Positions 26,941-36,025 of a stretch of 64,000 bases of DNA are shown here, one piece after another. This stretch comes from Bacteroidota bacterium (GTDB lineage: Bacteria > Bacteroidota > Bacteroidia > B-17B0 > Aurantibacillaceae), in the NCBI GenBank assembly GCA_021156365.1, contig JAJNDK010000009.1:124001-188000 (forward strand), written 5' to 3'. Each line of letters opens with the position of its first letter. Position 1 is the first letter of the stretch. The notes under the pieces are model-generated. The model had not been told where the DNA came from and searched no databases. It saw only the letters and a list, made by a program, of their open reading frames with translations. The translations under genes and the position numbers were made by a program.

Positions 26941-28275
26941 ATGAAACCATTTTTCTATTTCTTCCTGCTGCTCCTTTCCGTTGGCACACATAGCTACGCT
27001 CAGAAACAATCACTGTATATTTCCGGTAAAGTATTTGACCGCGACAGTAAGCTTTACCTGAATCATGTTTCCATACGCATAAACAATTCCACCATTGCAA
27101 CCGAAAGCGACAAGAAAGGGAACTTCGATCTTCTCATCCCGAAAGTAAAGCATGTTACACTCGTGTTTTCCATTATTGGCTACAAAAAAGAGATCAAAGA
27201 GCTGGACATAAGCGGCAGCGATACCACGCTTACACTTTCCGTTTCCATGAAAAGTATCAGCTACGACCTCACAGCAGTAGAGATCAATTCAAAACCAAAA
27301 CCCGATACTGTTTTCGGTACTACTAAATTCAGCATCATTGATTTTGATTTTTATGAAGACAAGTATTTCCTTTTAACGGAAGACATAAAAACCGATAAGC
27401 AATTTATCCGCCTGGCCGACGAAACACAAGCTCTCCTGTATTCTGTTGCTATTCCGGGAGATGCAGGGAAAGCAAAAAACCTGTACCGTGATTTTATGGG
27501 CTACAGCAATATCATCTGCGAGAACAAGATCTTTCGCCTGCTGGTTTTTAATGATAAGCTAATGCTGGCTTCCCTGCCGGTGGAAGATTACAATGCGCTG
27601 GTGAAGCCGGTCATCGACACCATCAATTCGCAATTGCTGTTTAGTAATTACAGCAGGGATTATCCATTGTTCAACTACTTTTCGTACAACCTGAATGACT
27701 CTTCGAAAAAAGAAGTGCACACGATCCAGGATGAGGAGCTGATGCATGCCTACCGCTTCGAATACTACAGCATGAAATCACGTGATAAGTTAATGGCGTT
27801 GGAAGTGGCGCAGGAATACGGAGTGGATAAACACATTGCAGCAGCCATGATCTCGGGTTTCACACACAGCATGTTCTATACACCTTTGTATGCGCCGCTT
27901 TATATCGTTTCGGATACGATCTGTGTATTCGACCATTACAAGGATTGCCTGTTTCACTATGACAAAAGTGCAAAGAAGATCGATTCGGTAAAGATCAACT
28001 ATCACCACCCGAAGAACTGGAAGGACTGGAAAAACCTGATGGTAAAGGATTTTACGGAAAATTCGATCTATGCAGTGTTTGACAATAACGGCCATAAGTA
28101 CCTGAAGATGATCAATACGCGTTCCGGGAAGGAAGAAGGCAAATATCCCGTTATTCACTATTCGGCCGATAAGATCCGGATCAGGGACGGGTATATTTAT
28201 TATGTATACCGACCTTTCCAAAGCATACAGGAAAAATACCTGTACAAGGAAAAGATCATACTCAGCAAGAACTGA
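26941..28275 (+). CDS. Exported CarboxypepD_reg-like protein with beta-propeller-like C-terminus
   Basis: A 444-residue protein. Residues 1-21 form a signal peptide (FFLLLLSVGTHSYAQ). Residues about 25-105 form a carboxypeptidase-regulatory-like domain (SLYISGKVFDRDSKLYLNHV, VFSIIGYKKEIKELDISGSD). Residues about 120-444 contain repeated YFLLTED / YSVAIPGDA / FRLLVFNDKLM strands resembling propeller blades, but no named family. It is probably periplasmic. The gene is flanked by the ilvE terminator and a repeat element. Confidence 0.65.
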   Translation: MKPFFYFFLLLLSVGTHSYAQKQSLYISGKVFDRDSKLYLNHVSIRINNSTIATESDKKGNFDLLIPKVKHVTLVFSIIGYKKEIKELDISGSDTTLTLSVSMKSISYDLTAVEINSKPKPDTVFGTTKFSIIDFDFYEDKYFLLTEDIKTDKQFIRLADETQALLYSVAIPGDAGKAKNLYRDFMGYSNIICENKIFRLLVFNDKLMLASLPVEDYNALVKPVIDTINSQLLFSNYSRDYPLFNYFSYNLNDSSKKEVHTIQDEELMHAYRFEYYSMKSRDKLMALEVAQEYGVDKHIAAAMISGFTHSMFYTPLYAPLYIVSDTICVFDHYKDCLFHYDKSAKKIDSVKINYHHPKNWKDWKNLMVKDFTENSIYAVFDNNGHKYLKMINTRSGKEEGKYPVIHYSADKIRIRDGYIYYVYRPFQSIQEKYLYKEKIILSKN

Positions 28276-28285
28276 GTCTTTTTTT

Positions 28286-28434
28286 TAACCGCAAAGAGCG
28301 CGGAGTTTATCGCAAAGGGCGCAAAGTTTTTGTATAACCTGATTAATTCCGTTTATCTCTCCAATCTATAACATAAATTATACATTTCTTCGTGACCTCT
28401 GCGTGCATTTCCTCTGCGCTCTTTGCGGTTAATT
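28286..28434. repeat. Inverted-repeat intergenic element, CGCAAAG family
   Basis: The left arm, 28286-28328, begins TAACCGCAAAGAGCGCGGAG. The right arm, 28391-28434, ends CTCTGCGCTCTTTGCGGTTA, its reverse complement apart from a few changes. About 60 bp lies between the arms. Confidence 0.7.
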
Positions 28435-28449
28435 CCCTAAATTTGTTCT

Positions 28450-29415
28450 GTGAAAAAATCGCTCACTTTACTTTTAACTACTTGTGTTGTTTTCCTTTTC
28501 TGCTGCACCAATGCTACAGATGAAGAAAAGAAAGAAGTGGTATTAAAAGAACCTGCTTCTGTAGAAGAATTAGGCGAATTGCTGTTCTTCGATCCTTTGT
28601 TCTCCAAAGATTCCAGCATCAGCTGTGCTTCCTGCCACAAACCGGCTTTTGCTTTTGCCGACAACATCCCTTTCAGCTTCGGAGTCGATTCCACACCCGG
28701 AACACGTAATACACCCAGCGCTATGAACCTGGCCGACCGTGGATTCTTTTTTCATGATGGGCGCGCAGAAAGCCTGGAAGAACAAGCAAAAGGCCCGGTG
28801 GAGAATCCGATGGAAATGAACATGCCTTTTTCGTTGGCGATCGACCGCTTGAAAAAACACAAACAGTATGCATCTTTCTTTAAAAAACATTTCGGGCAAT
28901 TACCCAACCTGGAGAATGTAACAAAAGCGATCGCCGATTATGAACGCTCTCTGCAAACGGCCGACACGCCCTTTGATGATTACATGAGCAAATACGACAC
29001 CACGCTGTTTTCCGAAGCCGCCAAAAGAGGCAGGAAGATCTTCAATGTAAAAGGTAAATGCTTCGATTGTCATTTCGGGCCTGATTTTACCGGCGATCAG
29101 TTCCGTAACATCGGTTTGTTCAATGGTAAAGAGCTGAATGATTCGGGCCGCTATGTGGTAACGAAAAAAGCTTCAGACATCGGTAAATTCAAAACACCGG
29201 GACTCCGTAATGCAAAAGTAACAGCGCCGTATATGCACAACGGGATGTTTAAAACGCTGAAAGAAGTGATCGACTATTACGATCAGCCGGATAAATTCGT
29301 CAGCAATTCCATCAACAGAGATACACTGCTCAGCAAGCCGCTGAACCTTACAGCACAGGAAAAAGCAGACCTCGAAGCTTTCCTGATCTCACTTACGGAC
29401 AGGCAATTCAAATAA
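28450..29415 (+). CDS. Di-haem cytochrome c peroxidase (CcpA/MauG family) lipoprotein
   Basis: A 321-residue protein with two covalent haem sites, SCASCHK at about residue 57 and KCFDCHF at about 203. It reduces periplasmic hydrogen peroxide with electrons from cytochrome c. TPGTRNTPSAMNLADRGFFF, FKTPGLRNAKVTAPYMHNGM and LKEVIDYYDQPDKF are family blocks. A GTG at 28450 starts a lipoprotein signal (lipobox FLFCC). The putative -7 box TAAATTTG at 28438-28445 is only five bases before this start, so the transcript may be leaderless or start further up. Confidence 0.9.
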   Translation: MKKSLTLLLTTCVVFLFCCTNATDEEKKEVVLKEPASVEELGELLFFDPLFSKDSSISCASCHKPAFAFADNIPFSFGVDSTPGTRNTPSAMNLADRGFFFHDGRAESLEEQAKGPVENPMEMNMPFSLAIDRLKKHKQYASFFKKHFGQLPNLENVTKAIADYERSLQTADTPFDDYMSKYDTTLFSEAAKRGRKIFNVKGKCFDCHFGPDFTGDQFRNIGLFNGKELNDSGRYVVTKKASDIGKFKTPGLRNAKVTAPYMHNGMFKTLKEVIDYYDQPDKFVSNSINRDTLLSKPLNLTAQEKADLEAFLISLTDRQFK

Positions 29416-29556
29416 GTTTCGCGCAGAGGTGCGGAAAACGCAAAGGGTTTGATTTGTCACTTAGCTTTTTTAGTTTCTCGTTAGTAAGTCTTTCTGATTT
29501 CAACAGTGCATCGTCAACAATTGGCCAACTTTGCGCTCCTTGCGTCTCTGCGTGCC
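29416..29556. repeat. Inverted-repeat intergenic element, CGCAGAG/CGCAAAG family
   Basis: The left arm (29416-29448) reads GTTTCGCGCAGAGGTGCGGA and further. The right arm (29527-29556) reads ACTTTGCGCTCCTTGCGTCT and further. About 78 bp of AT-rich sequence lies between. It begins directly after the peroxidase stop codon. Confidence 0.6.
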
Positions 29557-29642
29557 ATAAATCAAACGTTTGATAAAATCGGTTTTTTGTTAATTGAATA
29601 AGCTGTTCCTTTCGTATATTTATTTTTTCTTATTCTATTCAT

Positions 29643-30800
29643 ATGCCGAAATTCCAGGGACTGATCACTTCCAAATTACCTTCTTTAGGTACCACCATAT
29701 TTACCGTCATGAGCAAGCTGGCTGCCGAAAACAATGCCATCAATCTTTCGCAGGGATTCCCGGATTTTAACTGTTCCGAAACACTTACGGACCTGGTAAG
29801 CTCTTACATGAAAAAAGGGTTTAATCAATACGCCCCGATGCCGGGCGTAATCGGGCTCCGGGAACAGATCGCCATACTGATCGAAGAGCTATACGGAACC
29901 GCTTATAACCCTGAAACGGAGATCACTGTTACGGCAGGCGCTACCCAGGCTATCTATACAGCCATTGCTTCCATAGTGAAAGAAGGGGATGAAGTCATCA
30001 TTTTTGAGCCGGCTTATGATTGTTATTCTCCCGCCATTATTGTAGCAGGAGGAAAACCGGTGTACATACAACTTGCACAGCCTGATTTTTCGATAGACTG
30101 GGAAGCCGTTAAAAAAATGATCAACCACCGGACGAAGCTGATTATTATCAATACGCCACATAATCCGAGCGGTGCGATCATTTCAGCAAGCGATATTGCG
30201 GAGCTCGATAAGCTTACTCACAATACAGATATTTTAATCCTTAGCGATGAAGTGTATGAACACATGGTTTTTGACGGGCAGATGCATCAAAGTGTGGCAA
30301 GAAATAAAAATCTTGCGGACCGGAGTTTTTTAATTTCCTCTTTTGGAAAAACAGTACATACCACCGGCTGGAAAATGGCCTATGTGGCAGCCCCGGAGAA
30401 CCTGATGGCAGAATTCCGGAAGATCCACCAATACCTTGTCTTTGCCTGCAATACACCTATACAGTATGCTCTGGCCGATTTCCTGAAAGACAAAAGTAAT
30501 TACCTGGAACTGAAGAATTTTTACCAGGCAAAGCGGGATCATTTCATTAAACTGGTTTCTCCAAGCCGCTTTTCGTTTGAGCAAAGCAGAGGCACATATT
30601 TCCAGCTGATGAATTATTCAACTATTTCCGATGAGAAGGATACGGATTTTGCGGTCCGGCTTACCAAAGAATTTAAATTAGCTGCTATTCCTCTTTCTGT
30701 TTTTTATCATGAGAAAGATGATCACAAACTGCTGCGTTTTTGCTTTGCGAAGAAAGAGGAAACACTGGAGAAAGCAGCGGAGATCATTTGTAAGATATAA
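29643..30800 (+). CDS. PLP-dependent aminotransferase, class I/II (YbdL-like, methionine/aromatic type)
   Basis: A 385-residue fold-type I aminotransferase. INLSQGFPDFNCSETL, GFNQYAPMPGVIGLREQIA, TVTAGATQAIYTAIAS, IINTPHNPSGAIISASDI, LILSDEVYEHMVFDGQ and SSFGKTVHTTGWKMAYVAAP (PLP Lys) match the YbdL / KAT-like subgroup. E. coli YbdL prefers methionine, histidine and phenylalanine as amino donors. It may work in methionine salvage, although no other salvage gene is adjacent. ATG 29643 fits. Confidence 0.9.
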   Translation: MPKFQGLITSKLPSLGTTIFTVMSKLAAENNAINLSQGFPDFNCSETLTDLVSSYMKKGFNQYAPMPGVIGLREQIAILIEELYGTAYNPETEITVTAGATQAIYTAIASIVKEGDEVIIFEPAYDCYSPAIIVAGGKPVYIQLAQPDFSIDWEAVKKMINHRTKLIIINTPHNPSGAIISASDIAELDKLTHNTDILILSDEVYEHMVFDGQMHQSVARNKNLADRSFLISSFGKTVHTTGWKMAYVAAPENLMAEFRKIHQYLVFACNTPIQYALADFLKDKSNYLELKNFYQAKRDHFIKLVSPSRFSFEQSRGTYFQLMNYSTISDEKDTDFAVRLTKEFKLAAIPLSVFYHEKDDHKLLRFCFAKKEETLEKAAEIICKI

Positions 30801-30810
30801 CGGAAAAGGG

Positions 30811-30931
30811 TCGCCGCGGATTTTCGCAGATGACGCAGATTTTTGCTTTACTCCATAAAATTAAATCTAACGAATAGAAATATCAACGAACTTTTCTCAA
30901 CGGAGTTAAATCTGTGTTAATCTGCGGCTAA
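30811..30931. repeat. Inverted-repeat intergenic element, CGCAGATT family
   Basis: The left arm (30811-30846) reads TCGCCGCGGATTTTCGCAGA and further. The right arm (30905-30931) reads GTTAAATCTGTGTTAATCTG and ends GCGGCTA. Related copies are at 40629-40761 and 45594-45798. Confidence 0.65.
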
Positions 30932-30936
30932 AAAAA

Positions 30937-32043
30937 TTATCCCGCCTGTCCGGATGGCTGCATATTCGGCACTTTGATCTTATCGGTCTTTTTTATTCCG
31001 TCCAGCACTTCGATATTTATCCCGTCGCTGATACCGGTTTTTAAATACCGTTTTTCGAATTTCTGCGGGGCTGTTTCCACTTCCACAAAGGTTTTTTCTT
31101 TTTCGAACTGCAATACACTTTCCGGAACGCAGAGTACCTTATCTTTTTTGGCAAGGATAATATCAGCATTAGCGCTGTAGCCTGCACGCAGGAACGTACT
31201 GTTCTGCTTATTGATAGCAGCGCGGATCAGGAACTGGATCGCTCCGTTCTCTGTTGCTCCTTTTGGTGAAATATATTCCAGCTTGGCTGCAAATTTTTCG
31301 ATGTCGATAGCGCCGATGGTAAGTAAAATGTCCATCCCGGGAGTGACTTTTCCTACTTCACTTTCATCCAGCTTCCCTTCAAAGATCATCTCTCCCATAT
31401 TGGCTACGCTTGCAATCGTCGTTCCTTCATTAAAGGTATTGCTCTCGATCACCTGCGATCCTTCTTTTACCGGCACATCCAACACCATCCCGGTTATCGT
31501 TGCTTTCACAAGCGTATTGGTGGCATTCCCGGCAGCTTTGGTAACACCATCTTTTACCAGTGTCATATTGTCTTCTGCTGCTTTCAGTTCCTGTTCTGCC
31601 GATTTCACCCGCAGATCATAGGGCAGCCATTCCGCTTTGGAGATCACATTCTTTTTCAGCAGCTCATTGTTGCGCTCATAATCGATCTGCGCATTTTCAT
31701 AATTCAGCTTTGCCACACTGATCCTGTTCTCTGCATTGGCAAGACTGGCCATATTCGGGATGATCTTGATCCTCGCAAGTACATCGCCGGCTTTTATTTC
31801 CTGGCCAGCCACTACAAATAGTTTTTCAACTATACCGCTTACCTGCGATTTCATATTAACTTCCTTGCGTGGAATAACAGAACCGGTTGCAACCGTTTTT
31901 TTAATGACCGTTGTATCGAAAGGACTTACCGTTTCAAAAACCACGGGAGACGTATCTGACTTGCTCCACAGGAAATACAGGGTCCAGATAAAAATGCCCA
32001 GGAATAGTACCAGGAAAATATAACGTATAATCTTCTTTACCAT
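30937..32043 (-). CDS. Membrane-fusion / periplasmic adaptor protein (MacA/HlyD family)
   Basis: A 368-residue adaptor that links inner-membrane MacB-type permeases to an outer-membrane channel. It has one N-terminal transmembrane helix (IIRYIFLVLFLGIFIWTLYF), a lipoyl/barrel-sandwich domain (MKSQVSGIVEKLFVVAGQEI, GDVLARIKIIPNM), a helical hairpin (about 100-150) and a beta-barrel (VTPGMDILLTIGAIDIEK). It is the last gene of the four-gene minus-strand operon 34835-35518, 33506-34735, 32101-33354, 30937-32043. No outer-membrane TolC-like gene is present. Confidence 0.9.
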   Translation of the reverse strand: MVKKIIRYIFLVLFLGIFIWTLYFLWSKSDTSPVVFETVSPFDTTVIKKTVATGSVIPRKEVNMKSQVSGIVEKLFVVAGQEIKAGDVLARIKIIPNMASLANAENRISVAKLNYENAQIDYERNNELLKKNVISKAEWLPYDLRVKSAEQELKAAEDNMTLVKDGVTKAAGNATNTLVKATITGMVLDVPVKEGSQVIESNTFNEGTTIASVANMGEMIFEGKLDESEVGKVTPGMDILLTIGAIDIEKFAAKLEYISPKGATENGAIQFLIRAAINKQNSTFLRAGYSANADIILAKKDKVLCVPESVLQFEKEKTFVEVETAPQKFEKRYLKTGISDGINIEVLDGIKKTDKIKVPNMQPSGQAG

Positions 32044-32100
32044 ATTTATTTATTATTTCTTGTTTCGAGTTTCTTGTTTATGATCCAATATTAATTAGTT

Positions 32101-33354
32101 CTATTCCGCTCTCAGCGCCTCTACCGGTAAGATCGCTACTGCTTTCCGGGCGGGTATCGCTCCTGCGATCGTGCCTGAAACGATCAGTATGATCAGCGCT
32201 TTTACGGCAATGGCAAGATCCACCGTAGGATTTTTGAACATAGATCCCTCCTCCTGCCCCAGGCTGCTGTTCACCAATTCCAGTACGCCTATACCGAGGC
32301 ACAATCCCATGTAGCCGGCAATGGCCGTAAGGAAAAGCGATTCCAGCATGATCTGAAAAATGATCTGGAACGGCGTAGCTCCCAATGCACGTTTCACTCC
32401 TATTTCTTTGGTCCGTTCTTTCACCACGATCAGCATGATATTACTGATACCGATCACTCCGGCAAACAGCGTACCGCCTCCAACGATCCAGATCAATATT
32501 TCTATACCAAAGAACAGTCCCGACATCTTCCCGAATTCTTCTGCCATGTTCCAATGACCGATCGCGCGTAGATCCTCCGGTGCTATCTTATGTCTATCTT
32601 TCAGGACAGCCATTACCTTTTGTTCCGCCTCCACCGCAGGGAAATTATCCTGCGAGTTGATGGCAAACCATCCTACCACATCTCCGTAGTTAAACGCCTT
32701 CTGGAAGGTAGTGAAAGGGATCACGATCCGTTGTGCCTGTTCCCTGCCATCATTGCCACCAACCAGCGGCTTCGACATACCGATCACTTTAAAATAAACA
32801 CCGTTGATCTGTATGTATTGTCCTAAGGGATTTTCATACGATTTGAACAACATTTCGAAGACACGACTCCCGATCACACATACTTTCCGGTTCTCCCTGA
32901 TGTCATTTTCATTTATATAACGGCCGGAGGTAATAAATACTTTTTGGATCTCATTGGAGCTTGGATAGGTTCCCTGTACCTGTGCGGCACCTGTTTTTAA
33001 TCCACGGATCACATTATTCGCCTCATCATGTCCGCCTAACTGGTTCATCGGGCACACTACCTTCAGCTCCTTCAATTGTTTCAGTGCTTCGTAATCCGAA
33101 TTGTCGTAATTAAAGCTTCGGCCCGGCTTCATGCCTTTATATGCCTTGGTTGTTTGTTGTGTCCAGCAAAAAAAGCTATTCGTAGCTGTTCCGCCGAATT
33201 CACCGGTCACACCATTCTTCAAACCATTGCCACAACCCAGCATCACAACAAGCATAAATATTCCCCACAGCACACCCAACATGGTGAGTGCCGTGCGCAA
33301 CCTGTTCTTGCGAATCGTTGCAAATATTTCCTGCCAGTTGTCTCTGTCGAACAT
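32101..33354 (-). CDS. ABC transporter permease, MacB-like (second copy)
   Basis: A 417-residue permease: one N-terminal helix (LTMLGVLWGIFMLVVMLGCG), a large periplasmic MacB_PCD domain (about 45-270) and three C-terminal helices of the FtsX domain (VGGGTLFAGVIGISNIMLIV, KEIGVKRALGATPFQIIFQI). It starts MFDRDNWQEIFATIRKNRLR, nearly the same as its neighbour at 33506-34735, so the pair arose by tandem duplication. The two probably form a heterodimer with the ATPase at 34835. Confidence 0.92.
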   Translation of the reverse strand: MFDRDNWQEIFATIRKNRLRTALTMLGVLWGIFMLVVMLGCGNGLKNGVTGEFGGTATNSFFCWTQQTTKAYKGMKPGRSFNYDNSDYEALKQLKELKVVCPMNQLGGHDEANNVIRGLKTGAAQVQGTYPSSNEIQKVFITSGRYINENDIRENRKVCVIGSRVFEMLFKSYENPLGQYIQINGVYFKVIGMSKPLVGGNDGREQAQRIVIPFTTFQKAFNYGDVVGWFAINSQDNFPAVEAEQKVMAVLKDRHKIAPEDLRAIGHWNMAEEFGKMSGLFFGIEILIWIVGGGTLFAGVIGISNIMLIVVKERTKEIGVKRALGATPFQIIFQIMLESLFLTAIAGYMGLCLGIGVLELVNSSLGQEEGSMFKNPTVDLAIAVKALIILIVSGTIAGAIPARKAVAILPVEALRAE

Positions 33355-33505
33355 TTAATTATTTCGGGTTTCTTGTTTGTTATTTCGGGTTGGGTTTGTG
33401 CATAGTTCTTAATCTGCGTCCCAACCTTATATGTCCTTATATGGTTCAATTATTCGTTGTCTTCCACTCCTTGTGCATTATACTTTTCATTTCATATTCC
33501 ATTTT

Positions 33506-34735
33506 CTAATCAGCTCTTAATGCCTCTACCGGCTGTACACGCGCCGCTTTCATCGCAGGGATAAATCCTGCAATAGCTCCCACTACTATCAGCACCACGA
33601 TCGACCAGATAGCCATTTCAAAATCCACATCCGGGTTCTTAAAAAACTCGCTGTCGATCCCGATCTTTTTCACCAGCTCTATCAGACCAATACCCAATAC
33701 CAGACCTATATACCCCGAAAGCGAAGTAATGAACACTGCTTCCTGGATGATCTGACCAACAATGGAACCGGGAGTAGCGCCGATCGCTTTTCGTACGCCG
33801 ATCTCCTTGGTACGCTCTTTCACAATGATCATCATAATATTGCTTACGCCCACCATACCTGCGATCAGGGTGAGGATACCGATCACCAGTACAAAGATCT
33901 TAATTCCCGTCAGCATATTCATTACGCGGTTATATTCCACATTATTATCAAAAACACCTACCGCATTCATATCGGTTGGATCAAAATTATACTTACGCGC
34001 CAGGCTGCCACGGATCTCTTCCACCATCTTTCCCGATTTTTCCGTGTCGGTTGTTTTCGTACTGAACCAGATCGTTCCCAAATGATCTTTTCCGTTGTAC
34101 GCTTTTTGTGCAGTCGACACCGGAACATAGATACGATCATTGTCTCCGCGCCCCGGATCATGAAAATAGCCAACTACTTTGAACTGCGTTCCGCCCGCAT
34201 TGATAAATTTTCCGATGGGATCCTCGTCCTTGAACAATGCTTCTTTCACGGGAAGGCCGATCGCACATACCTTCCTGTATTCCATAATATCGTATTTATT
34301 AATGAAACGGCCTTTGATCACATTGGCCTTCTCCAACATACAATGCTCCGGCTGGCACGAACGAACAATAAAACTTCCTTTCTCTTTTTTGTAGGTGATG
34401 ATCTCATTTTGCCGGTGGCGGTATACCGAAGAGCCATACTCGATATCTTTCACACTTCCACGCAACGAATTGTAATCTGTGTTGGTCAGCTGTATCGTCC
34501 TTCCGGGTTTCATTCCTTTATAAGCCATGCTCGTTGTTCCACCTTCGACCCAGATACTGTTGGCCGCATCGTTCCCGAACTGCGACTGCGCACCATTACG
34601 AAGACCGGTACCTGCACCTAAGAGCACGATCAGGATAAAAATTCCCCAGGCCACACTGAATGCGGTAAGAAAAGTACGAAGCCTGTTCTTTTTTATGGTT
34701 TGAAATATTTCCTGCCAGTTGTCTCTGTCGAACAT
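33506..34735 (-). CDS. ABC transporter permease, MacB-like (first copy)
   Basis: A 409-residue permease with the same layout as the downstream copy: helix 1 (FLTAFSVAWGIFILIVLLGA), a periplasmic MacB_PCD domain and a three-helix FtsX domain (KERTKEIGVRKAIGATPGSI, VVLIVVGAIAGFIPAMKAAR). The two proteins share the first 30 residues almost exactly but have diverged in the periplasmic domain. The DNA just upstream of both start codons is also nearly identical. Mechanotransmission transporters of this type export peptides, lipids or drugs. Confidence 0.92.
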   Translation of the reverse strand: MFDRDNWQEIFQTIKKNRLRTFLTAFSVAWGIFILIVLLGAGTGLRNGAQSQFGNDAANSIWVEGGTTSMAYKGMKPGRTIQLTNTDYNSLRGSVKDIEYGSSVYRHRQNEIITYKKEKGSFIVRSCQPEHCMLEKANVIKGRFINKYDIMEYRKVCAIGLPVKEALFKDEDPIGKFINAGGTQFKVVGYFHDPGRGDNDRIYVPVSTAQKAYNGKDHLGTIWFSTKTTDTEKSGKMVEEIRGSLARKYNFDPTDMNAVGVFDNNVEYNRVMNMLTGIKIFVLVIGILTLIAGMVGVSNIMMIIVKERTKEIGVRKAIGATPGSIVGQIIQEAVFITSLSGYIGLVLGIGLIELVKKIGIDSEFFKNPDVDFEMAIWSIVVLIVVGAIAGFIPAMKAARVQPVEALRAD

Positions 34736-34834
34736 TTAATTATTTATTATTTCGCGTTCCTTGTTTCGGGTTGGTTTATACAAGATCTGTAATATGTGTC
34801 CCCAACTACTTATATGATTTAATTATTCTTATTT

Positions 34835-35518
34835 CTATTCATTTACGATCAATCCATCTTTTAACCGGATCACCCGGTCCGTCATTGCCGCAATATCGTT
34901 CTCGTGTGTTACCAGTACTATGGTGATCCCTTGCTCGTTCGCTTCCTTGAACAGCTTCATTACTTCTACAGAGGTTTGCGAATCCAGTGCACCTGTAGGC
35001 TCATCGGCAAATATCACTTTGGGTTTGGCGATCAGCGCTCTTGCAATGGCTACCCGCTGTTTCTGTCCTCCGCTCATTTCCGAAGGCAGGTGTTCCGCCC
35101 AGTTTCCCAGCCCCACCTTTTCGAGGTATTCGAGTGCCCGCTTATTGCGCTCCTTGCGTGAAACTTTCTGGTAGTATAAAGGGAGCGCCACATTTTCCAT
35201 TGCATTCTTGAAAGAAAGCAGGTTGAACGACTGAAACACAAAACCCAAAAATTTATTCCGGAGCTGCGCTGCTTTTGTCTGGCTCAGGTCTTTCATGAGT
35301 ATATCATTGAGATGATAACTGCCTTCATCATAATTATCCAGCAGGCCCAATACATTCAGCAGGGTAGATTTTCCCGAACCCGATGATCCCATAATGGAAA
35401 CAAATTCGCCCGGCTTAATGTGAATATCGATCCCTTTTAAAACAGGGAACAGGGTATCCCCGATCTTGTAGGATTTTTGAATGTTGTTTAGCCTGATCAC
35501 GTTTGGGTTTTCACACAA
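34835..35518 (-). CDS. ABC transporter ATP-binding protein, MacB/LolD type
   Basis: A 227-residue ATPase with Walker [21 protein letters not shown], signature [14 protein letters not shown], Walker [14 protein letters not shown] and H-loop VLVTHEND. This fits the LolD/MacB-type family that powers MacB_PCD permeases. It is the first gene of the operon. Its promoter must lie in 35519-35640, back to back with the methionine cluster promoter. Confidence 0.94.
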   Translation of the reverse strand: MCENPNVIRLNNIQKSYKIGDTLFPVLKGIDIHIKPGEFVSIMGSSGSGKSTLLNVLGLLDNYDEGSYHLNDILMKDLSQTKAAQLRNKFLGFVFQSFNLLSFKNAMENVALPLYYQKVSRKERNKRALEYLEKVGLGNWAEHLPSEMSGGQKQRVAIARALIAKPKVIFADEPTGALDSQTSVEVMKLFKEANEQGITIVLVTHENDIAAMTDRVIRLKDGLIVNE

Positions 35519-35638
35519 AAATAATCAATTCGCAGAGGCGCAGGCCTGCCGTTCATGTAAATTCCTCTATAAAACGTTAAAATAAATCGCCTCCAAAAAC
35601 CCTGCAAATAAAGGAAAATTGAAATTTCTGAAAAAAAA

Positions 35639-35671
35639 TTTGGGAGATATTATTTTGTGTCCCTATATTTG
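35639..35671 (+). promoter_or_regulatory. Promoter of the met/hom cluster (TTTG-N21-TATATTTG)
   Basis: TTTG at 35639-35642 is followed after 21 bases by TATATTTG at 35664-35671, matching the Bacteroidota housekeeping promoter. Transcription should start near 35677-35680, 25-30 bases before the SAM riboswitch. Confidence 0.7.
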
Positions 35672-35704
35672 CAGCGAATTAATTACCCACCCGTGCGTAA
35701 TTAG

Positions 35705-35828
35705 TTTATCAAGAAGTGGCGAGAGAATAGGCTCGATGACCCGCTGGCAACCAACTTTAAGTCCTGATGTTACAGTCAGGATTGGAAAACCGGTGCTAAG
35801 TCCTACCCTGATGAAAAACAGGGATAGA
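35705..35828 (+). promoter_or_regulatory. SAM-I (S-box) riboswitch
   Basis: The conserved S-box sequence is readable: TTTATCAAGAAGTGGCGAGA, then GATGACCCGCTGGCAACC, then GGTGCTAAGTCCTAC. P1 closes with TTTATC (35705-35710) and GATAGA (35823-35828). P3 is the TCCTGA/TCAGGA hairpin near 35762-35784 and P4 the CCCTG/CAGGG hairpin near 35807-35823. It binds S-adenosylmethionine and normally lowers expression of methionine synthesis genes. There is no obvious terminator directly after P1; the terminator sits about 200 bases later, after a short cysteine-rich ORF. Confidence 0.9.
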
Positions 35829-35847
35829 TGAATTAAATTACAAAATA

Positions 35848-35979
35848 ATGAAAACAAAAAGCACATTCGGCCTCCCTGGCCTGATTTTGGGAAAAGTCCT
35901 TCAAACAATCTTCACTCCGGTTGGTTATTTACTTAGCGTCATGCGTTGGTGTTGCGGCACCTGCTGCCCTCTTTGCTAA
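35848..35979 (+). CDS. Cysteine-rich leader peptide ORF of the met/hom cluster
   Basis: A 43-codon ORF begins 20 bases after the riboswitch (ATG 35848) and ends TAA 35979. The peptide has a hydrophobic middle (GLPGLILGKVLQTIFTPVGY) and ends MRWCCGTCCPLC, with five cysteines in the last nine residues. A shorter version could start at ATG 35941. The position, between riboswitch and terminator, and the clustered Cys codons next to the stop are the marks of a transcription-attenuation leader that senses charged tRNA-Cys. I do not recognise a published family; it could instead be a functional small membrane protein. Confidence 0.6.
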   Translation: MKTKSTFGLPGLILGKVLQTIFTPVGYLLSVMRWCCGTCCPLC

Positions 35980-35997
35980 GCGAAAAATCTTTATAGA

Positions 35998-36015
35998 TCC
36001 CGATAGCTATCGGGA
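35998..36015. repeat. Perfect palindrome TCCCGATAGCTATCGGGA
   Basis: An 18-bp perfect palindrome between the leader ORF stop and the terminator hairpin. The core CCCGATAGCTATCGGG recurs at 40610-40629 and 54663-54678, each time outside genes. Confidence 0.75.
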
Positions 36016-36025
36016 CAATAAGATC

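Noticed and set aside
26941-28275. Reading this gene as a TonB-dependent receptor because of its CarboxypepD_reg domain
   Set aside because: The protein is only 444 residues, lacks a plug domain and a C-terminal barrel, and does not end in an aromatic residue.
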